Shown here piece after piece: positions 62,829 through 64,000 of a stretch of DNA of 64,000 nt. Position 1 is the stretch's first letter. The number at the start of each line of letters is the position of its first letter. The position numbers and the translations under genes were made by a program. The stretch is from an uncultured Lachnospiraceae bacterium. Its GTDB lineage: Bacteria; Bacillota; Clostridia; Lachnospirales; Lachnospiraceae. The notes under the pieces were generated by a model. The model was not told the origin of the DNA and ran no database searches. It saw only the letters and a list, made by a program, of their open reading frames with translations. The stretch lies in contig CANDGI010000001.1 of the NCBI GenBank assembly GCA_947384285.1, positions 62,001 through 126,000 of the forward strand, written 5' to 3'.

Positions 62829-64000
62829 ATGAATGAAGGGAAAAACTGCAGATGGGATAAGCAGATTGTTTTTTTGATAGCTTTTATACCGAGATTGATT
62901 TTGATATTATGTTTTGCCGGAATTTTCCGGACTCCGATGGATGAGATGAGTACCTTGGCTACCGGTGCATATTTTGGAGGGAAAGACTGGACCACACTTA
63001 CATCATATGCCAAATTCTATTACGGCGGCGGTTTTTCCATTCTATTTGCCCCATTTTACCGTCTGATTGACGATTCGGTGGTGGTATATTATATTATCCT
63101 CAGCGTGTGTGCTGCGCTGCAGAGCATCAGCGCGCCTATCAGCTATGCAGTAATGCAAAAGTTTATGAAAATTGAGAATCGGAGGTATCTCATCCTTTCG
63201 TCTTTGGCATGCTCCTACATGGTTGTAACAAGGGCTATGATGGTGTTCAATGAGCATGTTATTATTGCTTGCGTATGGATTTGTGTATGGATTTTATGTA
63301 AGCTGATAGAGGATGATAAACATAAGCCAGCGTATTCCGTGGCGTTAATGCTGGTTTTTTCCTATATGCTGACAACTCATGCAAGGACGAAAGTAATCTG
63401 GATTGCTTTTGGAATGGTAGTTGTATGTTACCGCATCCTTTATAAAAAATGGCTGGTATCCCTTGTGCCCGCCATACTATCAGGTGCAGGGGGATATTTT
63501 CTGGCAGGAAGGTTTAATTATATGGTGAAGACGTTAATCTGGGACTGGCAGGAAGGAGAATTTCTGCGGAATTCTAGTGTGAGCGTTAATTTGTCTTTAT
63601 CAGATTTAAAGGATCCGGTTTTCTGGCAGGGAATTTCCTCCATAATATCCGGGCAAATCAATACGGCGCTTATATTTACGGGAGGGATTGCGGCAATTTT
63701 TGTCACTATCCTGGTATATTTTTATTGTGATAACATCAAAGTGTGGTTTGCAGAGCATTTAGCTAAGAAAAAGGAACAAGAGAATGCAGGGGCAGAAGAT
63801 GGTGCAAGGGATATAATAAAAGAAATCAGCCCATATGTCATGGCGGTATCCCTGGTGTTTTTGCTTTGCGCCGGCGCGATGATTGCAGCCCAGAGCATTA
63901 CCTGGCTGGACAGGACAGCAAATGTTTTAAAAAATAGTACATATGCCAGCAGTGCATACAGTTTCAAAGCATTGACATATGTACGTTATATGGGACCCTT
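62829..64000 (+). CDS. Polytopic membrane protein, 3' truncated by the window
   Basis: The frame is open from an ATG to the last base, more than 390 residues, without a stop. About nine spans are visible (VFLIAFIPRLILILCFAGIF, then VYYIILSVCAALQSI and so on). RTPMDEMSTLATGAYF in the first outer loop has an acidic pair like GT-C enzymes, and a hydrophilic insertion lies near residue 240. It may be a GT-C glycosyltransferase working on the same polymer, but no named family is certain. A second ATG a few bases on is out of frame. Confidence 0.7.
   Translation, partial: MNEGKNCRWDKQIVFLIAFIPRLILILCFAGIFRTPMDEMSTLATGAYFGGKDWTTLTSYAKFYYGGGFSILFAPFYRLIDDSVVVYYIILSVCAALQSISAPISYAVMQKFMKIENRRYLILSSLACSYMVVTRAMMVFNEHVIIACVWICVWILCKLIEDDKHKPAYSVALMLVFSYMLTTHARTKVIWIAFGMVVVCYRILYKKWLVSLVPAILSGAGGYFLAGRFNYMVKTLIWDWQEGEFLRNSSVSVNLSLSDLKDPVFWQGISSIISGQINTALIFTGGIAAIFVTILVYFYCDNIKVWFAEHLAKKKEQENAGAEDGARDIIKEISPYVMAVSLVFLLCAGAMIAAQSITWLDRTANVLKNSTYASSAYSFKALTYVRYMGP

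Noticed and set aside
1-64000. tRNA or rRNA genes
   Set aside because: No cloverleaf-type sequences with TTCGA-type arms and no rRNA motifs were recognised by eye. A covariance-model scan would decide.

Overview
The window is the interior of a large surface-polysaccharide island from a low-GC Gram-positive anaerobe, most likely a Lachnospiraceae-type Clostridia. The evidence is AT-rich coding sequence with AGGAGG-type ribosome sites, Firmicutes-style ManA, DUF6020-like and GT-C membrane proteins, a GlfT2-like galactofuranosyltransferase without any LPS lipid A genes, and IS66 and other DDE transposons of the kind common in that family. No rRNA, tRNA or CRISPR was seen. Nearly all genes are on the + strand; only transposon genes and relics are on the - strand. 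Both ends cut through genes.

Layout. (1) 0-6.5 kb: end of a GT4 glycosyltransferase, a dead transposase, then a GDP-fucose module (gmd, fcl, manC, manA). (2) 6.6-8.2 kb: a graveyard of aminotransferase, epimerase, glycosyltransferase and acetyltransferase fragments. (3) 8.2-22 kb: a Wzx/Wzy-type cluster with a GT4, a UDP-GlcNAc dehydrogenase, a deacetylase-like protein, an LpxD-like acyltransferase, a WlbA-like dehydrogenase, an N-formyltransferase, a WlbB-like acetyltransferase, Wzy, a second GT4, Wzx, a broken FnlA/CapE-like gene, a WbpE-like aminotransferase and a Wzz-like chain-length protein. The dehydrogenase, WlbA, aminotransferase and WlbB together fit synthesis of a UDP-2,3-diamino-uronic acid. 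(4) 22.2-25.3 kb: a GT2-GtrA fusion and a GT-C-like protein. (5) 26-34.6 kb: nested IS66 elements and other transposons. (6) 34.8-43.3 kb: two more GT2 plus GT-C pairs separated by transposase relics. (7) 43.4-49.0 kb: a TIR-domain operon with a repeat protein, an SPFH-like protein and a membrane SH3b protein, which looks like a candidate defence or signalling system. (8) 49.2-64 kb: GT2 genes, an ABC-type polysaccharide exporter (Wzm/Wzt), a GlfT2-like enzyme, a three-domain pyruvyltransferase/iron-sulfur fusion, a second pyruvyltransferase, glf and a truncated membrane protein. This fits a pyruvylated galactofuranose-containing polymer.

Main observation. Long poly-G tracts sit at decision points. 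Two of them (G8 and G9) lie inside the 16-bp spacer of promoters with the same build (TTGACA, then G-run, then a TAAA-type -10) ahead of GT2/GT-C pairs. A third (G10) puts the GT2-GtrA gene out of frame, and a fourth (G10) lies inside the deacetylase-like gene, in frame. This looks like slipped-strand phase variation of three Gtr-like sugar-decoration modules, which would give combinatorial surface variants. The TIR operon is the second candidate for an undescribed system.
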